DNA of 8,794 nt from Spirochaetales bacterium (lineage in GTDB: Bacteria > Spirochaetota > Spirochaetia > SZUA-6 > DRHE01), in the NCBI GenBank assembly GCA_023136785.1, contig JAGLQP010000059.1:1-8794 (forward strand), read 5' to 3'. Below the pieces are notes generated by a model that was not told the DNA's origin, did not search any database, and worked only from the letters and a program-made list of their open reading frames with translations. The number at the start of each line of letters is the position of its first letter. Within the stretch, counting starts at the first letter, position 1. Shown piece by piece: positions 1-6,031 of the stretch. Both the position numbers and the translations under genes were made by a program.

Positions 1-36
1 TTGGATGCAGAGTATTGAGCAAAGAGGTAATACATC

Positions 37-927
37 ATGGAAACACGAAAATTAGGGAAAACCGGAGAATCCTTTCCCATCCTCAGTTTCGGCGCTCAGC
101 GCATCGTGGATGAGGAGGGCTGCAATGAGGACCAGGCCGTAGAGATACTCAACACGGCCATCGATCGGGGTATCCGCTATTTCGACACCGCCTGGATCTA
201 CGCCGAGGGCCAATCGGAACAACGAGTAGGGCTGGTGGCGAAGGATCGTCGCAAGGAGATGTGGATCGCCACCAAGACCTGGGCGACAAGCCGTGAGGAA
301 GCCCGCCGGCAGTTATCCGACAGTCTCGAGCGGCTGCAGACCGATCACGTCAATGAGTGGCGCCTGCACAATATCTCTAGCTTTGAGCGGCTCGACGAAA
401 TGACGGCCAAGGACGGAGCCCTGCAGGCGGCGATCAAGGCTCGGGAAGAAGGACTGGTTAGAAATATCAGCATCAGCGGACACACGGATCCCCAGATCCT
501 GGTGGAAGCGCTGCGCCGTTTTCCCTTCGACACGGCGTTGGTGGCCGTGTCCGCCCTGGATCACTTCATCTACAGCTTCGCGGAAGAATTTCTGCCGGTT
601 GCCGCGTTAAAAGGAGTCGGTGTGATCGGAATGAAGATCTTCGCCTACAAGAAGCTGGCGGATACGGCGGATCGCGCCCTCCGCTATGCCCTGTCCCTGC
701 CCCTTAGCACGGTGATAGTCGGCTGCTCCACCTTAGCGGAGCTGGAAGCGGATCTGGCCGTAGCGGAGAACTTTGTTCCCATGTCCGGGCCGGAGCGTCT
801 CAAGTACTTCAGAGAAATGTTTCCTCTGGTGAAGTCGGAGAACATGCCTTGGAAAGCGGCGGATTGGGGCAATCCGGTCGAGTGGGCGAAGCGCAAGGAG
901 CCCTCCGGGGAGAGTATGTGGTCTTAG
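37..927 (+). CDS. Aldo/keto reductase (NADPH-dependent oxidoreductase family)
   Basis: Complete 296-residue cytoplasmic oxidoreductase of the aldo/keto reductase superfamily, a TIM barrel that reduces aldehydes or ketones with NAD(P)H. The catalytic tetrad is visible: Asp50 and Tyr55 in FDTAWIY, Lys80 in IATKTW and His111 in WRLHN. The N-terminal KLGKTG strand and the C-terminal VIVGCSTLAELEADL stretch, where the cofactor phosphate is bound, are typical. The middle (KAREEGLVRNISISGH, then the GVGVIGMKIFAYKKL region) resembles the COG1453/COG0667 branch, but there is no C-terminal ferredoxin-type cysteine cluster. The ATG start is supported by AAAGAGGT at 21-28, eight bases upstream. The substrate cannot be told from sequence. 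The gene converges on the cyclase operon, with only a small gene remnant between them, so no functional link is implied. The family call is firm. Confidence 0.95.
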   Translation: METRKLGKTGESFPILSFGAQRIVDEEGCNEDQAVEILNTAIDRGIRYFDTAWIYAEGQSEQRVGLVAKDRRKEMWIATKTWATSREEARRQLSDSLERLQTDHVNEWRLHNISSFERLDEMTAKDGALQAAIKAREEGLVRNISISGHTDPQILVEALRRFPFDTALVAVSALDHFIYSFAEEFLPVAALKGVGVIGMKIFAYKKLADTADRALRYALSLPLSTVIVGCSTLAELEADLAVAENFVPMSGPERLKYFREMFPLVKSENMPWKAADWGNPVEWAKRKEPSGESMWS

Positions 928-939
928 AACTCTCTGCTG

Positions 940-1233
940 GTGCTCCCGGCTGTCGACACCGAAGTGGAGCGGAACTACGAGCTCATCGTTCCATTTGCCA
1001 AGGACAGAAAAGAAGCCGACCCTTCCATTGAAAGTATTCTAAAATCCTTGGTACCTGATGGACCCCTTTGGTTTTGCTATTCGAAGGGTAGCTCGAAGGA
1101 GTACAAATCTTACATCAACCGGAACAAAGCCTGGGACTTGTTCAAGCCGTGCGATTTTCGCCCCGTAGCCCAGGTATCTATCGATGAGGATTGGTCCGGG
1201 TTTCGGTTTCGGCAAAGCGATCTGGTGAAGTAG
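940..1233 (+). pseudogene. C-terminal remnant of a DUF3052-like small protein
   Basis: An open stretch that follows the reductase stop codon (925-927) in the same frame and can be read as 97 residues from a GTG at 940. The sequence recalls, from memory, the C-terminal two thirds of small DUF3052-like cytoplasmic proteins. These have a DG-LWISYPKG-SK block, then a conserved NR--W-L-KP segment and an RPVAQV-ID--WS--RFR ending. Here they appear as DGPLWFCYSKGSSK, INRNKAWDLFKP and RPVAQVSIDEDWSGFRFR. The family's first roughly 40 residues (a GxxVLVLNAP-like strand) are missing, and I found no such segment in the other + frames upstream. There is no Shine-Dalgarno sequence before the GTG. A truncated gene is most likely. 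A short expressed protein, or rare readthrough from the reductase, is possible. The function of the family is unknown to me. Confidence 0.55.
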
Positions 1234-1256
1234 AAGCGCCTCACCGTCATAGCGAG

Positions 1257-3395
1257 CTACTTCTCCGTCATGATCCAAACGCCGTCCCAATTATCGGGCG
1301 GATCGGCACTGAGCTGTCGGCATTTCCTGATATAGGCGGCGGCCGGCGGGTCTTGCCCGGCGATGTGCGAAAAGGCTTCGCTAGCACCCTGAAAGGTTCC
1401 CCGATAGAAAAGGTCAAGCCCTTCGGCAAAAATCCGGTGTGTCTCCTCTCTGTTCTTGTAATCATCCGGCAGGAAGGGTTCAAAAACGGTCACCGCTTCC
1501 TTACGACCTACAACAGCCACCCGGGACAGCTCGCGCACTGGAAAGGTCCCCCCCAGACTATTGACCGTGTCCCGTGAGATCATCGTATAGGTGCCGAATT
1601 GTTTGTTGATCCCCTCCAAACGGGCGGCCAGGTTCACAGCGTCCCCCAGCATCGTATAGTCAAATCGGGTATGGGAGCCCATGTTGCCGACCACAGCCGG
1701 ACCGGTGTTGATGCCGATGCGCACTCGCATCTCTTTGCCGATTCTTTCTTTGAACTGAGGCCGTAGTTCCGCCAGCCTGGCCTGGCAGCGGAGGGCAGCC
1801 TGAACCGAACGAACGGCATGGTCCGGCTGGTCGACTGGTGCGTTCCAAAATGCGATGATGGCGTCACCTTCGAACTTGTCGACCGTACCGCCTTCTTCTT
1901 GGATGATATCGGTCATGGCGGTCAGGTAATCGTTGAGCAGGCTGGTCAGCTCCTCCGGAGACAATCCTTCGGAGATCCCCGTAAAACCCTGGAGGTCGGA
2001 GAAGAAGATCGACAATTCCCGTTTTTCTCCCCCTAGTTTCAGCCGATCGGGATTTGCGATAAGCTGTTCGATTACCGTTGGGCTCAGGTACTGTTTGAAG
2101 GCGCTTTTTATGTAGCGTTTCTGACGCCCCTCGGTAGCGTAGTTGAGCACCCCCGATCCGACCAGAGTGATCACAACAGCCAGCTCGACGAGGATCAAGG
2201 GCAGCCAGACGCCCCAGGAATAGGCGAGCAGGCTCAAGACCGGGGGGAGTGGCAGGAACAGGGCATACACGGCAACGCTCTTACCCGGTCCGGGAAAAAA
2301 GGTTGCCGCCAATCCGGCCAGTGCGGTAAATAGGAAGGTCAGTAAGATAGCATTGACTTTCGATACATCCCTCATAAAATCGCCGGAGAGCAGGTTGTCC
2401 AGCATGGTAGCGTGCACTTCCACTCCCGGATAGACCTCCGATATCGGAGAGGGACGGAGGTCATAAAGACCGGGAGCCGAGAAACCGAAGAATACGTATC
2501 TATCCGCCAATAGCTCTGGATCCACGGTCGGAGTTTCCCCAGAAAGCAGTTGAACTTCGCTCTGAATGATGGCAGCCGCGCTGTACGTGCTGTGAGTCTG
2601 GGAGGGTCCGCGATAATTGATTATCGCAGAGCCGCTCCTATCGAGGGGAACACTCAGGCGATCGATCGCAAGCTCCTTTTTCCGAATCTGGATTCTGTCT
2701 ATTCCCCCCTCCTCGAGCAGGTAAGCGGCCAGAGCCGGTGAAGGAATCACGGTATTGTCGAAAAGGTTGAACAAGGCTCCCCGACGGAAGACACCATCTG
2801 AATCGGGGCGGCTGCTGACATTGGCAAGATAACGGGCGGCGCGGGCCAGTTCAGGGACGGGAAAGGTGGCTCTTGAGAATCGAACCGACTCCTGCCCCGG
2901 CCAGCGATCAAGATCGAAGATTGACAGCTCGGGTTTTGCCAGATCTGACGGCCAAGCGCCGGCGCTTCCCGTTTCCTCTCCCAGAAAGAGAGTACCAACA
3001 ATGTTGCCGATATCAGACATGGCATCGGCCAGGGCTTGATCGTCATACACCCCGTATTTTGACGGTTCGGTAAACAGGACGTCGAAGATCAGCCCTTTCA
3101 CACCGGCTCGTTTGCAGAAGCTGATGATGTAACTGTACACCTCCCGCGGCCAGGGCCAGGAGAGGCTGTTCGCCTCTTGCGCCCAATCCAGACTGTTCTG
3201 ATCCAGGAAGATCAGGGCGATATCTTCCGTCGCCTCGGTCGGTTTGGCCAGCAGCCGTACCCGCCAGTCCCAGGTCCGCGTCTCGAAACCCTCGAGCCCA
3301 CCGAACAGCCAGATCAGCCCGACCAGCACAGTGCTGCCCAGGGCTACCAGAGCACCCTGCAGGAGCTTTTTAACGACATTTCTACCACGAATCAC
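1257..3395 (-). CDS. CHASE2-domain class III adenylate cyclase
   Basis: A 712-residue inner-membrane receptor cyclase predicted to make cAMP from ATP. In order: one membrane helix (about 11-32), an extracytoplasmic CHASE2 sensor (about 35-345, with WPWPREVY, GLIFDVLFTEPS and YPGVEVHATMLDNLLSG), three membrane helices (about 347-417), a class III cyclase domain (about 455-640), and a TPR-like tail (about 645-712) ending WDGVWIMTEK. Metal ligands are Asp467 (FFSDLQGFT) and Asp511 (FEGDAIIAF). Lys507 and Thr581 (DYTMLGD) sit at the purine-specifying positions; a Lys/Thr pair is known in cyanobacterial adenylate cyclases such as CyaB1. Asn588 and Arg592, the transition-state pair, are present. 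The catalytic set looks intact, so the enzyme should be active. The start is a GTG preceded by GAGAGA, 15 bases after the protease stop, making it the last gene of a three-gene operon. The signal sensed is unknown. Confidence 0.95.
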   Translation of the reverse strand: MIRGRNVVKKLLQGALVALGSTVLVGLIWLFGGLEGFETRTWDWRVRLLAKPTEATEDIALIFLDQNSLDWAQEANSLSWPWPREVYSYIISFCKRAGVKGLIFDVLFTEPSKYGVYDDQALADAMSDIGNIVGTLFLGEETGSAGAWPSDLAKPELSIFDLDRWPGQESVRFSRATFPVPELARAARYLANVSSRPDSDGVFRRGALFNLFDNTVIPSPALAAYLLEEGGIDRIQIRKKELAIDRLSVPLDRSGSAIINYRGPSQTHSTYSAAAIIQSEVQLLSGETPTVDPELLADRYVFFGFSAPGLYDLRPSPISEVYPGVEVHATMLDNLLSGDFMRDVSKVNAILLTFLFTALAGLAATFFPGPGKSVAVYALFLPLPPVLSLLAYSWGVWLPLILVELAVVITLVGSGVLNYATEGRQKRYIKSAFKQYLSPTVIEQLIANPDRLKLGGEKRELSIFFSDLQGFTGISEGLSPEELTSLLNDYLTAMTDIIQEEGGTVDKFEGDAIIAFWNAPVDQPDHAVRSVQAALRCQARLAELRPQFKERIGKEMRVRIGINTGPAVVGNMGSHTRFDYTMLGDAVNLAARLEGINKQFGTYTMISRDTVNSLGGTFPVRELSRVAVVGRKEAVTVFEPFLPDDYKNREETHRIFAEGLDLFYRGTFQGASEAFSHIAGQDPPAAAYIRKCRQLSADPPDNWDGVWIMTEK

Positions 3396-3410
3396 GATGA
3401 GTCTCTCAAA

Positions 3411-4325
3411 TCATAGTTCGCCCAGGGCTGAGCGATAGCGGCTCTGCCTCTGGGGATGTACCGGTTGATTCCTCTCTATCCCAGCCAATTTTTTTTCGAT
3501 TTCCTTGATCCGGAGCTCCGGTTTGGGGTGGGTCTTAGCGAAATCCGGTCCCCCCGGCTGCAACCGCTGTTCCATGGCCTCCAACATCTCTACCAGAGCC
3601 CAGGGATTGTACCCCGCTGCCTGAAGTATCCTGACAGCCGATTTGTCCGCCTGCACTTCCGAGGAACGAGAGTAGCCGCTGTTGATCATGGTTGAGGCAA
3701 TATCCGTGATGGAATCTCCAAAGACGGTGGTGAGCTCCGCCATTTCTTTGCTTCCTGCCACCGCAACACCTGTCAGAGCCGCGCTGGTCAATGCCGTGGT
3801 AATTCGCGAGGTTTTGATCGCCTTTAATCCGTGTTTAAGCTCGATGTGTCCGATTTCGTGAGCGAGAATCGCAGCTACAGTGTCCTCACTCGAGGCGCAG
3901 CGGAGCATGCCCAGGCTGACGAATATCAAACCGCTCGGTGTGGCGAAGGCATTGATTTCTTTGGAATCGAGGATGAGAAAGTGATACCCTCCGAAGGTCT
4001 CGGGCCGGTCGGAGACCAGGGATAGGATCCGGCCAAGTACGTTGAGATAGTGATTGGCCTCCTGGTTCGTATACGGCCTGTATCGATCCAGCACGACAGC
4101 GCCGACAGCTCGGCCGATATAGTACTCCTGTTCCGGAGTGATATCTTCAAAAGACTTGGCCACAGTTCTGGCGCTTTTAACAACGGCTTCGGCCTTTTCT
4201 GCGTCGGACATGCCGTTGCCGCCGCCCAGGACGGAGCTTAAGATATTTAAGGTTCCCGTGCTGGTACAGGCGGCAAGCAAGACCAGCGATCCCGCTACCA
4301 GGAGCATTCTAACCAGCCTGTTCAT
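3411..4325 (-). CDS. M48-family zinc metalloprotease, lipoprotein
   Basis: A 304-residue periplasmic protease predicted to be lipid-anchored. The N-terminus is a type II signal peptide with lipobox LLAAC and Cys20 as the lipidation site; Thr at +2 gives no inner-membrane retention signal by the E. coli rule. The catalytic motif is HEIGH (His156, Glu157, His160), the third zinc ligand is probably Glu223 in SSEVQAD, and a THP motif (His266) follows, as in Oma1/BepA/LoiP-type M48 enzymes. It lacks the TPR repeats of BepA, and is nearer in size to the short LoiP-like lipoproteins. The family degrades or remodels misfolded envelope proteins; the substrate here is unknown. Its ATG overlaps the TGA of the upstream SH3 gene (ATGA), which suggests translational coupling, and it lies 15 bases before the cyclase. 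Family assignment is firm. Confidence 0.95.
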   Translation of the reverse strand: MNRLVRMLLVAGSLVLLAACTSTGTLNILSSVLGGGNGMSDAEKAEAVVKSARTVAKSFEDITPEQEYYIGRAVGAVVLDRYRPYTNQEANHYLNVLGRILSLVSDRPETFGGYHFLILDSKEINAFATPSGLIFVSLGMLRCASSEDTVAAILAHEIGHIELKHGLKAIKTSRITTALTSAALTGVAVAGSKEMAELTTVFGDSITDIASTMINSGYSRSSEVQADKSAVRILQAAGYNPWALVEMLEAMEQRLQPGGPDFAKTHPKPELRIKEIEKKLAGIERNQPVHPQRQSRYRSALGEL

Positions 4326-4831
4326 TGCGCTCCTCCCTCATCCAGGGATAGAGCTCCCTCCTCGACGAACAGCAGAATCTCCTCTACAGAAACGGTGAAC
4401 TGCTCCATACGGTCAACCATGGTGTAATCCAGATTATTTTGCTGCTTGTATTCGGCTTCCACCTGTTCGTTGAACCCCTTACCGGCCAGGGCGACTTCAC
4501 CACTGGAGGCGGATTGTTGGACATTGCTGTCTCCCGCTTGCAGAACAATGTTCTTTTTCGACAAGGCCGACATGTGAACCCAACCCTGCATGCTACGCGC
4601 GCTTTGCGCGCCGGACAGCCTCACCCTTGCCCAACCGCTGCGCTCCTCCAGTACCTCCACTCTATCTGTATATTGCAGCACGGTTACTATTTTGCCCAGA
4701 AAGGTCGGAGTTGTGCGCAGCGGAGTTTCCTTCACAGACACGCTCATCATCTTCTCCGCCGCCAGGGCCCCGATAGCTAAGGCAGCGAGAAGTACCGCTG
4801 CCATTAGAGTCGTTTTATAAAACCGTCTCAT
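4322..4831 (-). CDS. Exported bacterial SH3-domain protein
   Basis: A 169-residue exported protein and the first gene of the cyclase operon. Residues 1-24 form a signal peptide (RRFYK, a hydrophobic core, likely cleavage after ALA). Residues about 29-92 form a bacterial SH3 (SH3b) fold: VKETPLRTTPTFLGKIV, then VEVLEERSGWARVRL and GWVHMSAL. SH3b domains usually bind peptidoglycan peptides or other periplasmic ligands. After a polar Ser/Gln-rich linker (about 100-112), a second part (GKGFNEQVEAEYKQQNNLDY, then VDRMEQFTVSVEEILLFVEEG) looks like a small helical domain that I believe recurs in homologues next to M48 genes. GGGAGG seven bases before the ATG is a strong ribosome binding site. Its position suggests a ligand-binding or regulatory partner of the protease and cyclase; this is inference. 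Confidence 0.85.
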   Translation of the reverse strand: MRRFYKTTLMAAVLLAALAIGALAAEKMMSVSVKETPLRTTPTFLGKIVTVLQYTDRVEVLEERSGWARVRLSGAQSARSMQGWVHMSALSKKNIVLQAGDSNVQQSASSGEVALAGKGFNEQVEAEYKQQNNLDYTMVDRMEQFTVSVEEILLFVEEGALSLDEGGAQ

Positions 4832-4841
4832 CGATCAACCT

Positions 4842-4856
4842 CCCTCTAAAAGAGGG
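4842..4856 (-). promoter_or_regulatory. Hairpin overlapping the SH3-gene ribosome binding site
   Basis: A perfect 6-base inverted repeat with a 3-base loop. On the transcribed strand it reads CCCTCT-TTT-AGAGGG, followed at once by AGG and then seven bases to the ATG. The right arm contains the first part of the Shine-Dalgarno stretch AGAGGGAGG, so folding would partly hide the ribosome binding site of the first gene in the cyclase operon. Because the protease start overlaps the SH3 stop, an effect here could reach the second gene too. The structure is seen directly; a regulatory role is inferred. Confidence 0.4.
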
Positions 4857-4923
4857 TATGTCAAATTGATGGTTTTGTCACGCTATTATGGGGTGCAGTG
4901 TTCCTTAATATTTGTTCGTCTCG

Positions 4924-4941
4924 CTCAGTGCCTTGACTGAG
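4924..4941. repeat. 18-base inverted repeat (6-6-6), possible operator
   Basis: CTCAGT-GCCTTG-ACTGAG: two perfect 6-base arms with a 6-base centre. It lies in the middle of the divergent intergenic region, where a dimeric repressor or activator could act on both operons. A TTGACT box on the + strand falls inside it, although no -10 fits that box. A chance dyad of this size in 279 bases is not very unlikely. Confidence 0.3.
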
Positions 4942-5048
4942 ATAGATAAGGTAGTACGACGAAACAAGAAAGACAATATCAGAAATATCTCCTTCCGCAA
5001 TACACCTGAGATTTAGTATATTTACTCCCAACACCGAAGCTTGAGCCG

Positions 5049-5064
5049 GGTGACAAAGCTCACA
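5049..5064. promoter_or_regulatory. Putative CRP/FNR-family binding site
   Basis: GGTGA-CAAAGC-TCACA matches the E. coli CRP consensus TGTGA-N6-TCACA at nine of ten positions, and the inner dyad GTGA-N6-TCAC is perfect. It sits 47 bases before the ATG of the membrane fusion protein. The cyclase operon is read away from the same region, so cAMP-responsive control is plausible. There is no CRP gene in the window, and the DNA preference of this organism's CRP-like proteins is unknown. Confidence 0.35.
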
Positions 5065-5110
5065 ATTCCGGAGCATTCGGATCGAACAGACACTTGGGGA
5101 GCAAAAAAGG

Positions 5111-6016
5111 ATGAAAACAGCCGGAATCATTATGATCATCACATCGTTACTGCTGACAGCGGTGTCCGTATCGGCCCAGCATGGAGGACGAGCCGGTCCA
5201 CCCCCCGGACCTGGAGCCGGGTCGGGACAGGCCGAAGGAGCGGACAGATCACCGATTGCGATCGCCCAGGTCAGCCAGCAGTCCCACACCATTACGGTTG
5301 GCGGGAGGCTGGAGCCGCAAAGCCGGATCGTGCACAAGACCTCCTCCAGCGGCTACATTCAGTCCGTTCGGGTACGGGAGGGTCAGATCGTGCAGGCCGG
5401 AGAGGAGCTCCTCAGTATTAAACGCAAAGACGATGTGATGGATCTCTATAAACCGGTTCCGGTCACCGCCCGGATTACCGGGCGGGTCTCGGAGGTGTTG
5501 GTTCAGGTTGAAGCCGAGGTCAACGCCGGCGAACCCGCCGTGGTGGTGTTGGGAACCGAAGGGTATGTGCTGGAAGCGAACGTGAGCGACAAGGATGCCT
5601 TCAGAATCGACATCGGCCAGCAGGTTTCAGGCCTTACCGCCGGCGGCACGACGATCTCGGGAGTCCTGCTCAGCCGTTCCCAGGAGCCGGACTACTCCAC
5701 GGGACTGTTCGAGCTGACCTTTCAGTTTCCGGGCAGCCAGAGAGTGGGCGTCGGGGAGTTCGTGCTTATCGATCTACCCGTCGACCGAGTCAGAGGTCTA
5801 TTTGTTCCGCGGGACGTGGTGGTCCGCCGCTACGGCAAGTTTTTCCTCTGGATCGTGAACGAAGCCCAAGCTCTGGAGGCCCGGGAGGTTACTCTGGGAC
5901 CCGTGTTCGGGGATCTGATACTGATCAGCAACGGCCTGCAACCCGGGGAACGATACCTGAGACGATTGACAGGAAGAGAGAGAGAAGGGGCAGCGGTTGG
6001 TGCTCCGCGACAGTAA
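5111..6016 (+). CDS. RND efflux periplasmic adaptor (membrane fusion protein), hairpin-less
   Basis: A 301-residue HlyD/AcrA-type adaptor that would link an RND pump to the cell envelope. Residues 1-22 are a signal peptide (cleavage likely after VSA), followed by a Gly/Pro-rich linker (about 24-42). The two halves of the lipoyl (barrel-sandwich) domain are clear: about 66-103 (GYIQSVRVREGQIVQAGEELL) and 119-148 (TARITGRVSEVLVQVEAEV). They are joined by only about 15 residues, so the usual coiled-coil hairpin of 60 or more residues is absent. A beta-barrel (about 150-224) and a membrane-proximal domain (about 225-290) follow. Borrelia BesA is a known adaptor of this hairpin-less kind. There is no lipobox. 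GGGGAG lies nine bases before the ATG. The transporter gene starts 15 bases downstream, so the two are one operon. The exported substrate is unknown. Confidence 0.9.
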   Translation: MKTAGIIMIITSLLLTAVSVSAQHGGRAGPPPGPGAGSGQAEGADRSPIAIAQVSQQSHTITVGGRLEPQSRIVHKTSSSGYIQSVRVREGQIVQAGEELLSIKRKDDVMDLYKPVPVTARITGRVSEVLVQVEAEVNAGEPAVVVLGTEGYVLEANVSDKDAFRIDIGQQVSGLTAGGTTISGVLLSRSQEPDYSTGLFELTFQFPGSQRVGVGEFVLIDLPVDRVRGLFVPRDVVVRRYGKFFLWIVNEAQALEAREVTLGPVFGDLILISNGLQPGERYLRRLTGREREGAAVGAPRQ

Positions 6017-6031
6017 TCGAGAGGCACGGGC

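Larger units (their letters stand above)
4832..5110. promoter_or_regulatory. Divergent control region between cyclase operon and efflux operon
   Basis: 279 bases without a credible gene, noticeably more AT-rich than the flanking genes, that must carry the promoters of both operons. On the - strand CATAAT (4885-4890) is a possible -10 box, but it has no good -35 at the right distance. On the + strand TATATT (5017-5022) is a possible -10, also with only a poor -35 upstream. An 18-base dyad (4924-4941) and a CRP-like dyad (5049-5064) are listed separately. No confident sigma-70 promoter can be named, so an alternative sigma factor or an activator-dependent promoter is possible. Confidence 0.6.

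Noticed and set aside
1..18. Possible last codons of an upstream gene (frame ending LDAEY-stop at 16-18)
   Set aside because: Six codons are too few to support a coding call, though a short gap to the reductase would be compatible with an operon.
1227..1263. Inverted repeat GAAGTAG...CTACTTC as a bidirectional terminator between the convergent genes
   Set aside because: The repeat arises because both reading frames end in AAG TAG. The 23-base loop is long and no T-run follows on either strand.
4859..4864. Perfect TTGACA -35 box on the - strand before the SH3 gene
   Set aside because: At 17-base spacing the -10 position reads AGGTTG, inside the ribosome binding site, so a promoter here would start within the gene.
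4861..5337. 158-codon open frame on the - strand spanning the divergent region
   Set aside because: It overlaps the start of the adaptor gene in antisense, has low-complexity Pro/Gly/Ala sequence from the complementary linker, and shows no domain. It would also fill the only space for two promoters.
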